From NCBI GenBank assembly GCA_965232615.1, contig OZ246985.1:248001-312000 (forward strand): 64,000 bases of DNA, written 5' to 3'. Numbering within the stretch: the stretch's first letter is position 1; every line of letters starts with the position of its first letter. Positions 7,591 through 16,839 of the stretch are shown here, piece by piece. Below the pieces are notes generated by a model. The model saw only the letters and a program-made list of their open reading frames with translations, was not told the DNA's origin and made no database searches. This stretch comes from UBA2779 sp965232615 (GTDB lineage Bacteria > Spirochaetota > Spirochaetia > DSM-2461). The position numbers and the translations under genes were made by a program.

Positions 7591-8378
7591 AATATTCTCA
7601 TGATGAGCCTCGTCCGATAGAAGTTACGGACGGGGCACTCTTACCGACAAAAGGAAAAAGATACATCATAAACTCATGGTGGCTTACCATAGCTTTTACT
7701 GTAATAGGATTAATTGTCCTGATTTTTGTCGTCAAAGATCCTTACAGCCAGGTATTCAGAGTTGTCATTAAAGGCACTCCGCTGACTTTTGGTGTTACTC
7801 TGGGTGCCATCTCTGGATCGGTGTTGCTGGGTCTTTTCACGGGACTGGGTCAGATTGCAAAGGTTCGCATATTACAACTCATTTCCGGTGTTTACGTTGA
7901 GATGATTCGCGGGATTCCACTCCTGGTACAGCTCATTTTCATCTACTTTGCCCTGGGTAAGTTTTTTCAACTTGATGGCATTCCTGCTGCTGTCATTGCC
8001 CTGTCAGTATGTTACGGAGCCTACATGGGCGAGATCTTTCGAGCCGGTATTGAAGCCATACCCAAAGGGCAGATGGAAGCCGCATTGGCAGTAGGGCTTT
8101 CCAGGGCTCAAGCGATGCGTTACATCATCATGCCTCAGACATTAAAAATTATCATACCTGCAATAGGAAACGAGTTCATTGCCATGCTAAAGGATTCTTC
8201 ACTGGTATCGGTTATTGCACTGAGGGATATACTCCGTCGCGGGCGTGAATATGTCTCCCGGACATTCCTGTCACTGGAAACCTATGCAATGGTTGCGCTT
8301 GTTTACCTGGTTTGTACACTGATCCTTTCAAGAATAGTCGCTTCGATTGAAGACAGGATGAAACGCCATGAACGATAG
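7578..8378 (+). CDS. Polar amino-acid ABC transporter permease
   Basis: This is an HEQRo/GlnP-type permease of about 266 residues with a soluble N-terminal extension, five or so membrane spans and the conserved EAA loop (GEIFRAGIEAIPKGQMEAALAVGLSRAQA). IRGIPLLVQLIFIYFALG is typical of the family. The GTG start at 7578 overlaps the preceding gene by 13 nt and is preceded by an aagaag stretch; no in-frame ATG is better placed. It couples with the ATPase encoded next, which overlaps by 11 nt. Confidence 0.88.
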   Translation: MAVLKYSHDEPRPIEVTDGALLPTKGKRYIINSWWLTIAFTVIGLIVLIFVVKDPYSQVFRVVIKGTPLTFGVTLGAISGSVLLGLFTGLGQIAKVRILQLISGVYVEMIRGIPLLVQLIFIYFALGKFFQLDGIPAAVIALSVCYGAYMGEIFRAGIEAIPKGQMEAALAVGLSRAQAMRYIIMPQTLKIIIPAIGNEFIAMLKDSSLVSVIALRDILRRGREYVSRTFLSLETYAMVALVYLVCTLILSRIVASIEDRMKRHER

Positions 8379-9108
8379 GAAAATTATGGTTGACATTCAG
8401 AATGTGGAGAAGGATTTCGGTGTCATCATGGCTCTGAAGGAGGTCAGTCTGCAGGTTGCTGAAGGTGAAGTGATACTTGTTATCGGGCCTTCGGGATCCG
8501 GAAAAAGCACTCTTCTCCGTTGCATAAATCGCCTGGAAACTCTGACTGGTGGACAGATATTCGTTGATGGCGATCCATTAGTTGGCCCTGAAGCGGATAT
8601 CCGAAAGATCCGGGAAGAAACCGGCATGGTTTTTCAGGGATTCAATCTGTTTCCCCATCTTTCAGTTCTTCACAACATCTGTCTGGCGCCGGTCAAGGTG
8701 AAAAAACTCAGTCGTAGGGATGCGGAATCCAGAGCCAGGGAACTGTTAAGCCGTGTTGGTCTGGCCGACAGGGAAGATGCCTATCCCGGACAGCTTTCAG
8801 GTGGTCAAAAACAGAGAGTTGCCATAGCCAGGGCTCTGGCAATGGAACCAAAAGTTATGCTCTTTGATGAACCAACCAGTGCCCTTGATCCGGAGATGGT
8901 AAAAGAAGTCCTTGATGTTATGCTTGATCTGGCTAAAGATGGAATGACTATGATGGTTGTTTCCCATGAGATGGGTTTTGCCAGGGCTGCGGCAGACCGG
9001 GTTGTGTTCATGGATGAAGGTGAAATTATTGAGATTGGAACCTCGGAGGATGTATTCGACAACCAGAAAGAAGAAAGAACCAGGGAATTTCTCAGGCATA
9101 TTCTGTAG
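8368..9108 (+). CDS. Polar amino-acid ABC transporter ATPase (GlnQ-like)
   Basis: The 246-residue protein contains Walker A GPSGSGKST (about 36-44), the Q-loop VFQGFNLFPH, signature LSGGQKQRVAIARAL, Walker B VMLFDEPTSALDP and the H-loop VVSHEMGFAR. These are the hallmarks of the GlnQ/HisP/ArtP group. It is the last gene of a three-gene operon and is likely bound to the inner-membrane permease encoded just upstream. Confidence 0.92.
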   Translation: MNDRKIMVDIQNVEKDFGVIMALKEVSLQVAEGEVILVIGPSGSGKSTLLRCINRLETLTGGQIFVDGDPLVGPEADIRKIREETGMVFQGFNLFPHLSVLHNICLAPVKVKKLSRRDAESRARELLSRVGLADREDAYPGQLSGGQKQRVAIARALAMEPKVMLFDEPTSALDPEMVKEVLDVMLDLAKDGMTMMVVSHEMGFARAAADRVVFMDEGEIIEIGTSEDVFDNQKEERTREFLRHIL

Positions 9109-9129
9109 TGTCATTGCATTTTTCCCTGC

Positions 9130-9159
9130 CACCCCGTATCCTCTGACAGGGTGTTTTTT
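9130..9159 (+). terminator. Possible terminator after amino-acid ABC operon
   Basis: A short stem (CACCC / GGGTG) is followed at once by six T residues, 22 bp after the ATPase stop. The stem is short with a 14-nt loop, so the call is tentative. Confidence 0.4.
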
Positions 9160-9194
9160 CCCAGAGTCCATTTCATATTGACCATATTCTGCTC

Positions 9195-10586
9195 CTAAAA
9201 ACTGTATTCAGCACTCAGCTCAAACCTGGAAACTTCCGGTGTGAGACTGTAGGCTCCATCATCCTGAAACAGAAAAAAACTTACCTCTGCTCCCATTGTG
9301 AAATTGTCACTGAAGTTGTACGTCAGTGTTGTGATATTGGCGAAAGACAGATCATCAGCCAGCAGGATGGAGGTATTAATCAGATCTAATCGCTGAAAAA
9401 TCCCAAACCTCCTGATTTGCAGGAAGGCAAAGTGCTGACCCAACTCGTAAATCTTCCAGTTATCCATACCATCTCCGAGAAATCCCCTATGGGCAGATTT
9501 CACATCATCTCCATAAGACGCATTCTCAAGGGCATCACCTGAAATTTTCAGGGCATCGATGTAATCCTTTCGGTCAGAGACAGACAGTCCAGCTCCGTTG
9601 AAGTAGTACTCAGCGGATAATTCAATGTCACCCGGGATGGTAATAGTGAAACCAGTAAGGACTTTGGCAAAGTATTGATCCAGATTACGGTCGATCCATT
9701 CCTGTTGAGGCAGGACGGGAACGTTGCTGCCGGAATCCTGCAGGACTTTCATGTCATCATAACCATTCCCGTATAGAAATTCTGACCGCCAGATAAGTTT
9801 GTCAAGGATGGACCAGGAAAAACCGCCTCCCATGGAAAGATAGAATTCCCGGAAATCATAATGACCCTTATCCTGCATATTGAAATACAGGCTTGCATTC
9901 AGGCTGTCGAAAAAAAATCCCGACATGGATGCAATAAGGGTTTGTCTTTCAAGAAGAGTTTCCATGCTTGAAAAAAATCTTTCAGCCTCCGTCTTCTCAT
10001 TCGGATTGTTTTTGAAACGAATCGAAGGTAAGTAATTCAATGCAAAATTGACTATGCCTATATTTCCTTTGAACCATCCATTCCACTGACCCAGGGTATC
10101 CTGATAATCCAGGGAACGGGCGGTGTAGTTAAGAGGAGAGTAGACACGGGAATATCCATACCGTAGAGGATATTTTCCATACCCCAGATACCAGTAGTTT
10201 GGAGTTGTCCACTCAAGATAAATCTGATCAAATCCCAGGGTCAGGTCGCCAAGAGTGGAGTAATCCTCACCGGCGGAGATCTCGATCAGCCGCTGACTCC
10301 GATTATTATTGGCAGTGAATTTCAAGTTCCCACTGAGCTGTACAAAGTCACCAAAATAAACATCAAACCAGAACGATGACTCGGCTCTATTGGTCAGGTT
10401 CTGCAATTTCAGATAATTATCGGGATTCAGGGAGGATTGACTGTTGATTATACTGCTGTAAGGATGCCAGCTAAATTCTGCTGAAGCAGAGGCTGTTATC
10501 GCCTGAGCGGACAGTTCTTTTTCGTCCAGGAGAATCAAACTGGTCAGAATCAGACATAAGACAATCCAACCGTTTAGCCGCTTCAT
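9195..10586 (-). CDS. Outer-membrane beta-barrel protein
   Basis: The 463-residue protein starts with a signal peptide (MKRLNGWIVLCLILTSLILL then a SAQA cleavage region). It continues as amphipathic alternating strands rich in Tyr, Trp and Asn, and ends in FELSAEYSF with a terminal Phe as required for barrel assembly. No catalytic motif was seen. It is the last gene of a five-gene operon with a LolA-like protein and an FtsX-type ABC pair, overlapping its upstream neighbour by one base. The context suggests it receives or exports something moved through the envelope. The exact porin family is not recognised. Confidence 0.7.
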   Translation of the reverse strand: MKRLNGWIVLCLILTSLILLDEKELSAQAITASASAEFSWHPYSSIINSQSSLNPDNYLKLQNLTNRAESSFWFDVYFGDFVQLSGNLKFTANNNRSQRLIEISAGEDYSTLGDLTLGFDQIYLEWTTPNYWYLGYGKYPLRYGYSRVYSPLNYTARSLDYQDTLGQWNGWFKGNIGIVNFALNYLPSIRFKNNPNEKTEAERFFSSMETLLERQTLIASMSGFFFDSLNASLYFNMQDKGHYDFREFYLSMGGGFSWSILDKLIWRSEFLYGNGYDDMKVLQDSGSNVPVLPQQEWIDRNLDQYFAKVLTGFTITIPGDIELSAEYYFNGAGLSVSDRKDYIDALKISGDALENASYGDDVKSAHRGFLGDGMDNWKIYELGQHFAFLQIRRFGIFQRLDLINTSILLADDLSFANITTLTYNFSDNFTMGAEVSFFLFQDDGAYSLTPEVSRFELSAEYSF

Positions 10587-11314
10587 TACTTCACTCTTCC
10601 CAGATTATTGGGATTGAACCAACTCTTGTTGATGTTTTTCAGGATTTCCACATTCGTAAAAGTTATATCTGTGAATTTTTTCTCGTCTATGCCATCAACA
10701 ATGCGGCTTCTGACAGGCAACCAGCCAAATCCTTCGGTATTCTTCTTATGCTCATAGTAATAGGACTTTTTCATCAGTATTCCACTGCGGGTATACATCT
10801 CTGATTCAAGAATTTTATCATCTTCATAGTAGGAAATAACTTTGCCGTAGGGAGCAGTACGCGCCGAGGCCAGAAACTGCACAACTCGATTTCCCACCCT
10901 GGGTTCAATATCGAGCAGAGTAATGTCGTAAAGTGTGGCTTTAGGGGGTCTGAGGACATCTCCATTGGAGGCATTACCCACCATGTTGGCCAGGGGAGAA
11001 AGGACAGTGGATCGTTTTGCCCTGGGAAAGTACATCCAGTACTTGTTTCCCTGCTGTAAGATAGTTTTTCCCCTATCTCTGGTCGGACTGAGAAACTTGG
11101 CAATGGACCGGCCATCGTCCTCATACAGGATAAAAGTTGCCGATGTAGGTGTTCCTCCGGGAGCGTTTACCTCAAAGAGCATTTCAGCTTTGAACTGAGG
11201 AGCATAGCTTGCTTCACCTCTCAGTGCCTCCAGGAATTCCCTGTCAGTTTGATATTGGGCAAAAAGGCCCGCATTTAATGCAAGAAACATAAATTGAACA
11301 AGTCTCATTCTCAT
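10586..11314 (-). CDS. LolA-like outer-membrane lipoprotein-sorting protein (DUF4292/LolA_like type)
   Basis: A signal peptide (MRMRLVQFMFLALNAGLFAQ) is followed by a LolA-like half-barrel. Visible motifs are SATFILYEDDGRSIAKFLSPTRDRGKTILQQGNKYWMYFPRAKR and LSPLANMVGNASNGDVLRP, typical of proteins annotated as outer-membrane lipoprotein-sorting proteins that partner with MacB/RND exporters. Confidence 0.75.
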   Translation of the reverse strand: MRMRLVQFMFLALNAGLFAQYQTDREFLEALRGEASYAPQFKAEMLFEVNAPGGTPTSATFILYEDDGRSIAKFLSPTRDRGKTILQQGNKYWMYFPRAKRSTVLSPLANMVGNASNGDVLRPPKATLYDITLLDIEPRVGNRVVQFLASARTAPYGKVISYYEDDKILESEMYTRSGILMKKSYYYEHKKNTEGFGWLPVRSRIVDGIDEKKFTDITFTNVEILKNINKSWFNPNNLGRVK

Positions 11315-11323
11315 AATAACCTC

Positions 11324-12553
11324 CTAAGCATGTCTGATTGCAGAAACAATATTCGTATTGGATGCCTTCAATCCTGGGAACAGAGTCGCAATGACCGTAC
11401 ATGCGGCAAGGATCCCACTGTAAAGCAGCACATCTTGAATTCTTAATGCAATAGCCAACCGAATGGGATTGGTCAGGGAGGGCGGGGGAGGTAATTCAAT
11501 GTAGACAAACTGAAGGATAGTCTCTATCAGGTATCCCCCTCCCACACCGGTAATCACTCCAGTTATTCCCAGAATCAATCCCTCCAGAAGGATTGTTCTT
11601 ATTATCTCCATTCGAGAAATTCCAATGGCTCTCAATGTACCGATTTCCGGTGTCCTTTCAATGATGGCCATGTAAATTGTGTTACTGACCGCCAGAAGTA
11701 TAACAAAGAAGAAAATCGTAGCGATCAGATTAAGCTGAAAGGTGTAATCCCTCATGACCGAAAGATAAAATGGATCCATCTCAATCCACTTCATCGTTTC
11801 AATATCCAGCCCCGATTTTCCTGCTTCATCCAGAAAGTATTCATAGACTTCTTCAAGAAACTCTGTGTCATGGAGCAGCACCAGAATGGATTGAGCATTA
11901 TCCGTGTAATTAAGTGATTGGGCGACTTCAAGGGAAACCATGACAACTGTATCATTGAGCTCCTGGGGCCCAAAATTGGCGATTCCACCGACTGTGAGGC
12001 TTTCAGCCTCCAGTCCTCCTCCTTCATTAGGAACTGAAATCAGCAGTGGATCATCCAGTGAAACGTTTAATCTCTCAGCAAGACCTGTTCCGATAACACA
12101 CATGTAAGGATCCTCATCCGACAGCTTCATCCCTTTCAGAATAGTTCCGTACGTCATGAGTTTTTCATAGTAAGGATCGGAGCCATAACCTAAGAAGAGC
12201 CTGGAAGACTCCATGTTTCCAATCATTCCCTGTACATTGATTCTCGGAAATACAGCCATCACCTCATCCCGTTCCAATAAAATTGATTCAATAGTAGAGA
12301 TATCATCAGGAGTCAGTGAGAGTTTCATGGAAGCCTTGTCATCCAATTCCAGAAAACCTCTTTTGTAGATCTGGAAATGAGAATACTTTTCATTGATCAG
12401 TATTTCTCCAAATCCAATTCGGACCATGTTGATGTAACCGGCAATAAAAAGAATTGCCGTTAAACCAATAACAATAATGAAAAGAGTCAGAAGAGTTCTT
12501 CTGGAATTTGCAATCAGATTTCTAACTGCGATCTTCAATTCAATTGTTTCCAT
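11324..12553 (-). CDS. FtsX/LolE/MacB-type ABC permease
   Basis: One membrane span follows the start (LLTLFIIVIGLTAILFIAGY), then a large periplasmic MacB-PCD domain (about residues 50-265). Three more spans follow at the C-terminus, including a TIFFFVILLAVSNTIYMAIIERTPEIGTLRAIGIS stretch with the ERxxEIGxLRAIG motif that contacts the ATPase. I chose the ATG at 12553 (METIELK); it overlaps the ATPase gene by 14 nt. Mechanotransmission permeases of this type extract lipoproteins or drive periplasmic partners. Together with the neighbours it makes a LolCDE/MacB-like unit. Confidence 0.85.
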   Translation of the reverse strand: METIELKIAVRNLIANSRRTLLTLFIIVIGLTAILFIAGYINMVRIGFGEILINEKYSHFQIYKRGFLELDDKASMKLSLTPDDISTIESILLERDEVMAVFPRINVQGMIGNMESSRLFLGYGSDPYYEKLMTYGTILKGMKLSDEDPYMCVIGTGLAERLNVSLDDPLLISVPNEGGGLEAESLTVGGIANFGPQELNDTVVMVSLEVAQSLNYTDNAQSILVLLHDTEFLEEVYEYFLDEAGKSGLDIETMKWIEMDPFYLSVMRDYTFQLNLIATIFFFVILLAVSNTIYMAIIERTPEIGTLRAIGISRMEIIRTILLEGLILGITGVITGVGGGYLIETILQFVYIELPPPPSLTNPIRLAIALRIQDVLLYSGILAACTVIATLFPGLKASNTNIVSAIRHA

Positions 12554-13226
12554 CGTATATAACTCCATCCTGTATAAATAATTGTTCTGTAATCCTGTCC
12601 AGGACACTGCCATCATGAGAGGCAATAATTACCGAAGATCCCTGCTCTTCCTGTATCCGTCCAAGAAGTTCCAGTATCTTCTGGCCTGTTTTGGAATCCA
12701 GATTGGCTGTTGGTTCATCAGCAATGATGAGCTTTGGATGAGCCACCAGAGCCCTGGCAATGGCCACCCTCTGCATCTGCCCCCCCGACAACTCCCTGGG
12801 GAACCTCTTCAGGTAGTCTTGCAGTCCCACTTCCTCAAGAAGATTTGCTACCCTTTCCTTTCGCATTGCTTTTGTTAGATTTGAACGCAGGATGGGGTAT
12901 TCCACGTTGTCAAAAACCGACAAGACAGGAATCAAACTGAAGCTCTGGAAGATAAATCCGATGTAGTTACGCCTTAAACGACTGCGGGCAGCCTCATCTA
13001 TCCGGGTAATATCTTCATCCCCAAGATACACATTTCCCGAAGTCGGTGAATCAAGGCATCCCAGAATATTGAGGAGAGTGCTTTTTCCACTCCCGGAAGC
13101 CCCTGCTACAACAGTGAAACCTTCCTTGAACTCATAGCTCAACCCTCTGATTGCCGGTACTTCTATTTTGCCCATAGCATAGGATTTATGAAGATTTTCA
13201 ACTTTGACAATGGTTGTTTTATTCAT
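12540..13226 (-). CDS. LolD/MacB-type ABC ATPase
   Basis: The 228-residue ATPase has Walker A GASGSGKST, Q-loop FIFQSFSLIPVLSVFDNVEYP, signature LSGGQMQRVAIARAL, Walker B LIIADEPTANLDS and H-loop IIASHD. The DEPTANLD wording is characteristic of the LolD/MacB/FtsE group. It is co-transcribed with the FtsX-type permease directly downstream. Confidence 0.9.
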   Translation of the reverse strand: MNKTTIVKVENLHKSYAMGKIEVPAIRGLSYEFKEGFTVVAGASGSGKSTLLNILGCLDSPTSGNVYLGDEDITRIDEAARSRLRRNYIGFIFQSFSLIPVLSVFDNVEYPILRSNLTKAMRKERVANLLEEVGLQDYLKRFPRELSGGQMQRVAIARALVAHPKLIIADEPTANLDSKTGQKILELLGRIQEEQGSSVIIASHDGSVLDRITEQLFIQDGVIYDGNN

Positions 13227-13245
13227 CGATAGTTACCCCTTCATC

Positions 13246-13986
13246 CTACTTGATTTTCATTTTATTCTTCATCCGAAAGTAGTACTCCGCGGTTGTAGTA
13301 TCCTCACCTTGACCACTCAGCAAAAGATCTTCATCAACGGTAAGCATGTGCTTTTTTGCGATATCTCTTTTTCTAGTATTATAATACGCATAAGCATGCA
13401 TAACCTTGACTGTTTCCTTGAGATATTTATGTGTTCCTGGATCCTGATCCAGGGAGTTGTAAAGAGTCATATAGCTCTCCGCATCACTTTTAACAATATC
13501 TGTTAGATTTTTGAAGTTTTTCGGTACCTGGCTGTAAGAAATGATGCGCATGACCAGGTAATCCAGGTTGTTTCTCTGACCTGTGGGCACCTGGTCATAA
13601 TAAGAAATCCCCAAATTGGAGTACTTAATCTTAATCGACAGTTTATTGGAAGCACCGGCATACGACAGTGTTGATGTGGCTCTCCAGGTCGCAATTTCAG
13701 GATTTTTCCTGTCCAGTTTATACGCTGCTTCAAAGTAATCCAGCGCTGTTTTCGCATTATCAGCTCTGTTCTTCTTATCAATTACAACTGAATTCACACC
13801 GTTCACCAGGGCGAAGTAATAGACACCCGCCTTCTTCAGGGCCTGAACATCTGTGGAATCCAGGCTTGTAGACTCGGCTTCTTCCCGGGATCCTGACATT
13901 TCATAGAAAGTATCCCAGATCGCCTCAACAGCCCAACTTCTCATACCAGCTACTACCAAAATCATCATTAGTATTGTAGATTTCAT
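13246..13986 (-). CDS. Periplasmic helical (TPR-like) protein of unknown function
   Basis: A signal peptide (MKSTILMMILVVAGMRSWA) precedes an all-helical protein of about 225 residues with TPR-like helices such as ADNAKTALDYFEAAYKLDRKNP and a Lys-rich C-terminus (RMKNKMKIK). A GAGGTG Shine-Dalgarno precedes the ATG at 13986. It is the first gene of the ATPase-permease-LolA-barrel operon and starts opposite padR, so it probably works with that envelope machine. The family was not recognised. Confidence 0.65.
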   Translation of the reverse strand: MKSTILMMILVVAGMRSWAVEAIWDTFYEMSGSREEAESTSLDSTDVQALKKAGVYYFALVNGVNSVVIDKKNRADNAKTALDYFEAAYKLDRKNPEIATWRATSTLSYAGASNKLSIKIKYSNLGISYYDQVPTGQRNNLDYLVMRIISYSQVPKNFKNLTDIVKSDAESYMTLYNSLDQDPGTHKYLKETVKVMHAYAYYNTRKRDIAKKHMLTVDEDLLLSGQGEDTTTAEYYFRMKNKMKIK

Positions 13987-14009
13987 TATTCACCTCTTCT
14001 GTCTTCTTG

Positions 14010-14028
14010 TGAATGAACTGATCATTCA
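14010..14028. promoter_or_regulatory. Candidate PadR operator upstream of the envelope operon
   Basis: The arms TGAATGA and TCATTCA form a perfect dyad with a 5-bp spacer, 24 bp upstream of the first operon gene. PadR dimers bind dyads of about this size near their own divergent genes. The rest of the 273-bp gap (13987-14259) is AT-rich and otherwise unassigned. Confidence 0.45.
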
Positions 14029-14259
14029 TCTTATGTATAACAGTATATATATCTTTATTGAATATGTCAACAATTTATATTTTTTTTTTATATATTCTTT
14101 TTTATGTTGGATTTTCTTCATCTCTATGTATAATGGAGTGACAGGAAGGTTGTGAAAACAATTATTCTCTTATAGTAGCAGGTTCAGATCAGAGGATATC
14201 CTGTAGGGATACCTTTCTGCAACCCTCTCACAATCTTCTCGATTACTATCAAGGACACA

Positions 14260-14850
14260 ATGTTGCCTAGAAAAAGCAAAAGCCGTTATGCCCTACTTGG
14301 AATGCTCAACATGTCATCCATGAGTGGGTATGAGATTAAAAACTTGTGCGATAGATCAATCAGTCATTTCTGGTCGGAGAACTACAGTAGCATCTATCCA
14401 CTACTGAAGAAAATGGAAGCTGAGGGCGCGGTAACTATGGAGAGGTTTCAACAGGAAAGCCGCCCGGACAAAAAAGTATACACCATCACAGATGCCGGGC
14501 GTCAGGAACTCAAAGACTGGCTCCATCAGTTACCTGAAATCAGGAAGCTTAGAGAGGAACTTCTTCTTCAGGTATTCTACGGCAGTATACTGAATCCGGT
14601 AGAATTAATAGAAAAGATTGAACACCGAAAAACTCACTGCGAAAATACTCTCAACGGTCTCAACGATATCGAGGACCTTATTGAGGAACTGGACAATGAG
14701 CATCAACCCGGAATCAAGTCTGAGATCCCTTATTGGAAACTATCATTGGATTTTGGCCTGAGATTCTATACCGCAGAGTTGGAATGGTGTAATGCCGCAA
14801 TACAGGAAATGAAACGACTGGCACAAGAAGATCAAATCAAAGTTTATTGA
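14260..14850 (+). CDS. PadR-family transcriptional regulator
   Basis: The N-terminal winged helix shows the PadR hallmarks: YALLGMLNMSSMSGYEIKNLCDRSISHFWSENYSSIYPLLKKMEAEGAV, then YTITDAGRQELKDWL (residues about 6-90). A C-terminal Vir_C-like helical domain follows. The ATG at 14260 is preceded by AAGGA. It is divergent from the LolCDE-like operon and likely controls it, a common arrangement for PadR proteins and ABC exporters. The inducing signal is unknown. Its 3' end overlaps the last nucleoside permease gene tail-to-tail by 14 nt. Confidence 0.88.
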   Translation: MLPRKSKSRYALLGMLNMSSMSGYEIKNLCDRSISHFWSENYSSIYPLLKKMEAEGAVTMERFQQESRPDKKVYTITDAGRQELKDWLHQLPEIRKLREELLLQVFYGSILNPVELIEKIEHRKTHCENTLNGLNDIEDLIEELDNEHQPGIKSEIPYWKLSLDFGLRFYTAELEWCNAAIQEMKRLAQEDQIKVY

Positions 14851-15796
14851 GTCCATACCCAGTGTCAGAAAGCCTGTTTTGTATACGATGAAGTTTTTCT
14901 GTTTTACGTATCGTATAAATAACAAGTCCGATCACTGTCGCCACATAGGGTAACATACCGACAAACTCAAATGGGATCTTAAGAATCTGAAGAGAATTGG
15001 ACAGAGCATCAAAAAAACCAAACAGTAAGGCGGTGAGCATGCTTCCAACAGGAGTTGCTCCGCCCATTGCCTCGGCAGCCAGAGCAATGAAACCCCGGCC
15101 GGCCGTCATATCCCGACTGAACCAGGATACGTATCCCATGGACATATAGGCACCCCCGAATCCAGCCAGAGCACCGCTGATGACCAGGGCCGTGTACCGG
15201 GTTTTTATAACACTGACTCCCGCCGAATCGGCTGCATGTTCATTCTCGCCTACAGCCCTGATCCGAAGGCCAGTGGGTGTTCTGTAGAGGAAGTACCATA
15301 CAATGAACACTGAGATGAAGGCAAAGTAGGTTAGAATATTGTGGCCGGAGAAGACCGGGCCCAATCCAGGTATGCTTTTGAGAAGGGGTATATCGATTCT
15401 TGGTAAAACTCTGGAGGCCAGAGATGCAGAGATCCCCTTGTCGCCTGCCACCAGGTAGAGTATGAAGATAGTTCCGCCTGAAGCAATAAGATTCAAGGCC
15501 ACCCCGGCCAATATCACATCAGTTTTCAACTTCAAAGCAAAGTACCCCAGACTCAAGCCGGTAAGACTACCGAAAAGAATGGCCGCCAAAAGACCTATGA
15601 AGGCAGATCCACTGAGGGCTGAGAAGATAACACCACAAAGTGCCGCAATCAGCATGATGCCTTCCAATGCGATGTTGATTACACCTGCCTTATCGGAAAT
15701 CAATGCCCCCAGAGTTGCAAAAAGTATGGGCGTACTGACGCGCAGGATTGCATAGCCGAACTGTGGATTGAATATGATCTGCAGGAAATCAATCAT
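14837..15796 (-). CDS. Nucleoside ABC transporter permease (second permease)
   Basis: The BPD_transp_2-type permease of 319 residues has a conserved early segment LGALISDKAGVINIALEGIMLIAALCGV, typical of the second permease of BMP/Nup systems, and a central GLRIRAVGENEHAADSAGVSV loop. It overlaps the upstream permease gene by 4 nt (ATGA). It is the last gene of the BMP operon and pairs with the 15793-16839 product in the inner membrane. Confidence 0.88.
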   Translation of the reverse strand: MIDFLQIIFNPQFGYAILRVSTPILFATLGALISDKAGVINIALEGIMLIAALCGVIFSALSGSAFIGLLAAILFGSLTGLSLGYFALKLKTDVILAGVALNLIASGGTIFILYLVAGDKGISASLASRVLPRIDIPLLKSIPGLGPVFSGHNILTYFAFISVFIVWYFLYRTPTGLRIRAVGENEHAADSAGVSVIKTRYTALVISGALAGFGGAYMSMGYVSWFSRDMTAGRGFIALAAEAMGGATPVGSMLTALLFGFFDALSNSLQILKIPFEFVGMLPYVATVIGLVIYTIRKTEKLHRIQNRLSDTGYGLNKL

Positions 15797-16839
15797 CCTG
15801 TCACCTCCTTAATCACCACTTTATGTCTGTATTTTGCCAGAAAGCTCTCAGCTGTAATAAGGATCACCATAACCCCTTGAATGATGGCGGCAAACTCATT
15901 GGGAACATCGGTAGCCCGGGACATTAAATCTGCCCCAATACGGAGCCAGGCAAGAAAAAAAGCCGCTGCTGGAACATAGATGGGATTGTTTCGAGCCAGA
16001 ATGGCGACGATGATTCCAGCCCATCCATAACCCGGTAAAACCTGCCAGGTGAAGCGACGATACATCCCCAATACCTCCACGGCTCCCCCCATACCAGCAA
16101 TGAAACCGCCAAGGAACTGACTCAAAGCAATGGTCGCCGCCGTATTAATTCCAGCATATTCGGCAAAACGCATATTCAAACCAATAATACGGATGCGGTA
16201 ACCCCACCGGGTTCGAAACAGGAAAACACTGGCGAATACTGTTGTCAAACCAGCGGCAACAATGCCAAAGTGTACTTTTGTTTTAGGTATGAGCCGGTAT
16301 AGCTTCGCACTCTTTGCCAGGGGATATGACACCATTGCTCCCGCATTCACATCGCGCAGAAAGTAATTGATCAGATAAAGGCCAAAAAAATAAGCTATGT
16401 AATTGAACATCAGTGAAGAAACGAGTTCAGAGCTTCCCCACTTGATTTTCAATAATCCGGGAATCCCGCAAAGCACAGCTCCAATGAAGCCCCCCCAGAT
16501 GATGGCAACCAGGGGATGAATGACCAGAGGCAGTGTCCAGTTCACAGCAATGAATGATGCTCCGACAGCTCCAAAGAAAAATGCTCCTTCGGCTCCAAGA
16601 TTGAATTGTGAGGCCGCAAACATCAACGTGATAGCCAGTCCGGTGAAGATTAACGGAACCATTAATTCCAGAACATTTCCGAAATGCCTTAAACTGTCCA
16701 CAGGTCCGAAAAGAAAAATCTTTAACGCTTCACCGGGATTTTCGCTCACCAGAGTGATAATAATGACTGCAATGCCCAGGGAAATGAGTACCGCCAGACC
16801 AATACGGTAGAATTCAAATAATTGCTTCGATCTATTCAT
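15793..16839 (-). CDS. Nucleoside ABC transporter permease (first permease)
   Basis: The start at 16839 (MNRSKQLFEFYRIG) overlaps the ATPase gene by 8 nt; the longer frame reads antisense-like residues with no homology. The protein has about ten membrane spans. Landmarks are ALKIFLFGPVDSLRHFGNVLELMVPLIFTGLAITLMFAASQFNLGAEG and RIRIIGLNMRFAEYAGI, matching the first permease of BmpA-type nucleoside ABC importers. Confidence 0.87.
   Translation of the reverse strand: MNRSKQLFEFYRIGLAVLISLGIAVIIITLVSENPGEALKIFLFGPVDSLRHFGNVLELMVPLIFTGLAITLMFAASQFNLGAEGAFFFGAVGASFIAVNWTLPLVIHPLVAIIWGGFIGAVLCGIPGLLKIKWGSSELVSSLMFNYIAYFFGLYLINYFLRDVNAGAMVSYPLAKSAKLYRLIPKTKVHFGIVAAGLTTVFASVFLFRTRWGYRIRIIGLNMRFAEYAGINTAATIALSQFLGGFIAGMGGAVEVLGMYRRFTWQVLPGYGWAGIIVAILARNNPIYVPAAAFFLAWLRIGADLMSRATDVPNEFAAIIQGVMVILITAESFLAKYRHKVVIKEVTG

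Noticed and set aside
14146..14240. Imperfect long-range stem (GAAGGTTGTGA with TCACAATCTTC) in the padR leader
   Set aside because: Has a mismatch and a long loop; not convincing as a regulatory RNA.
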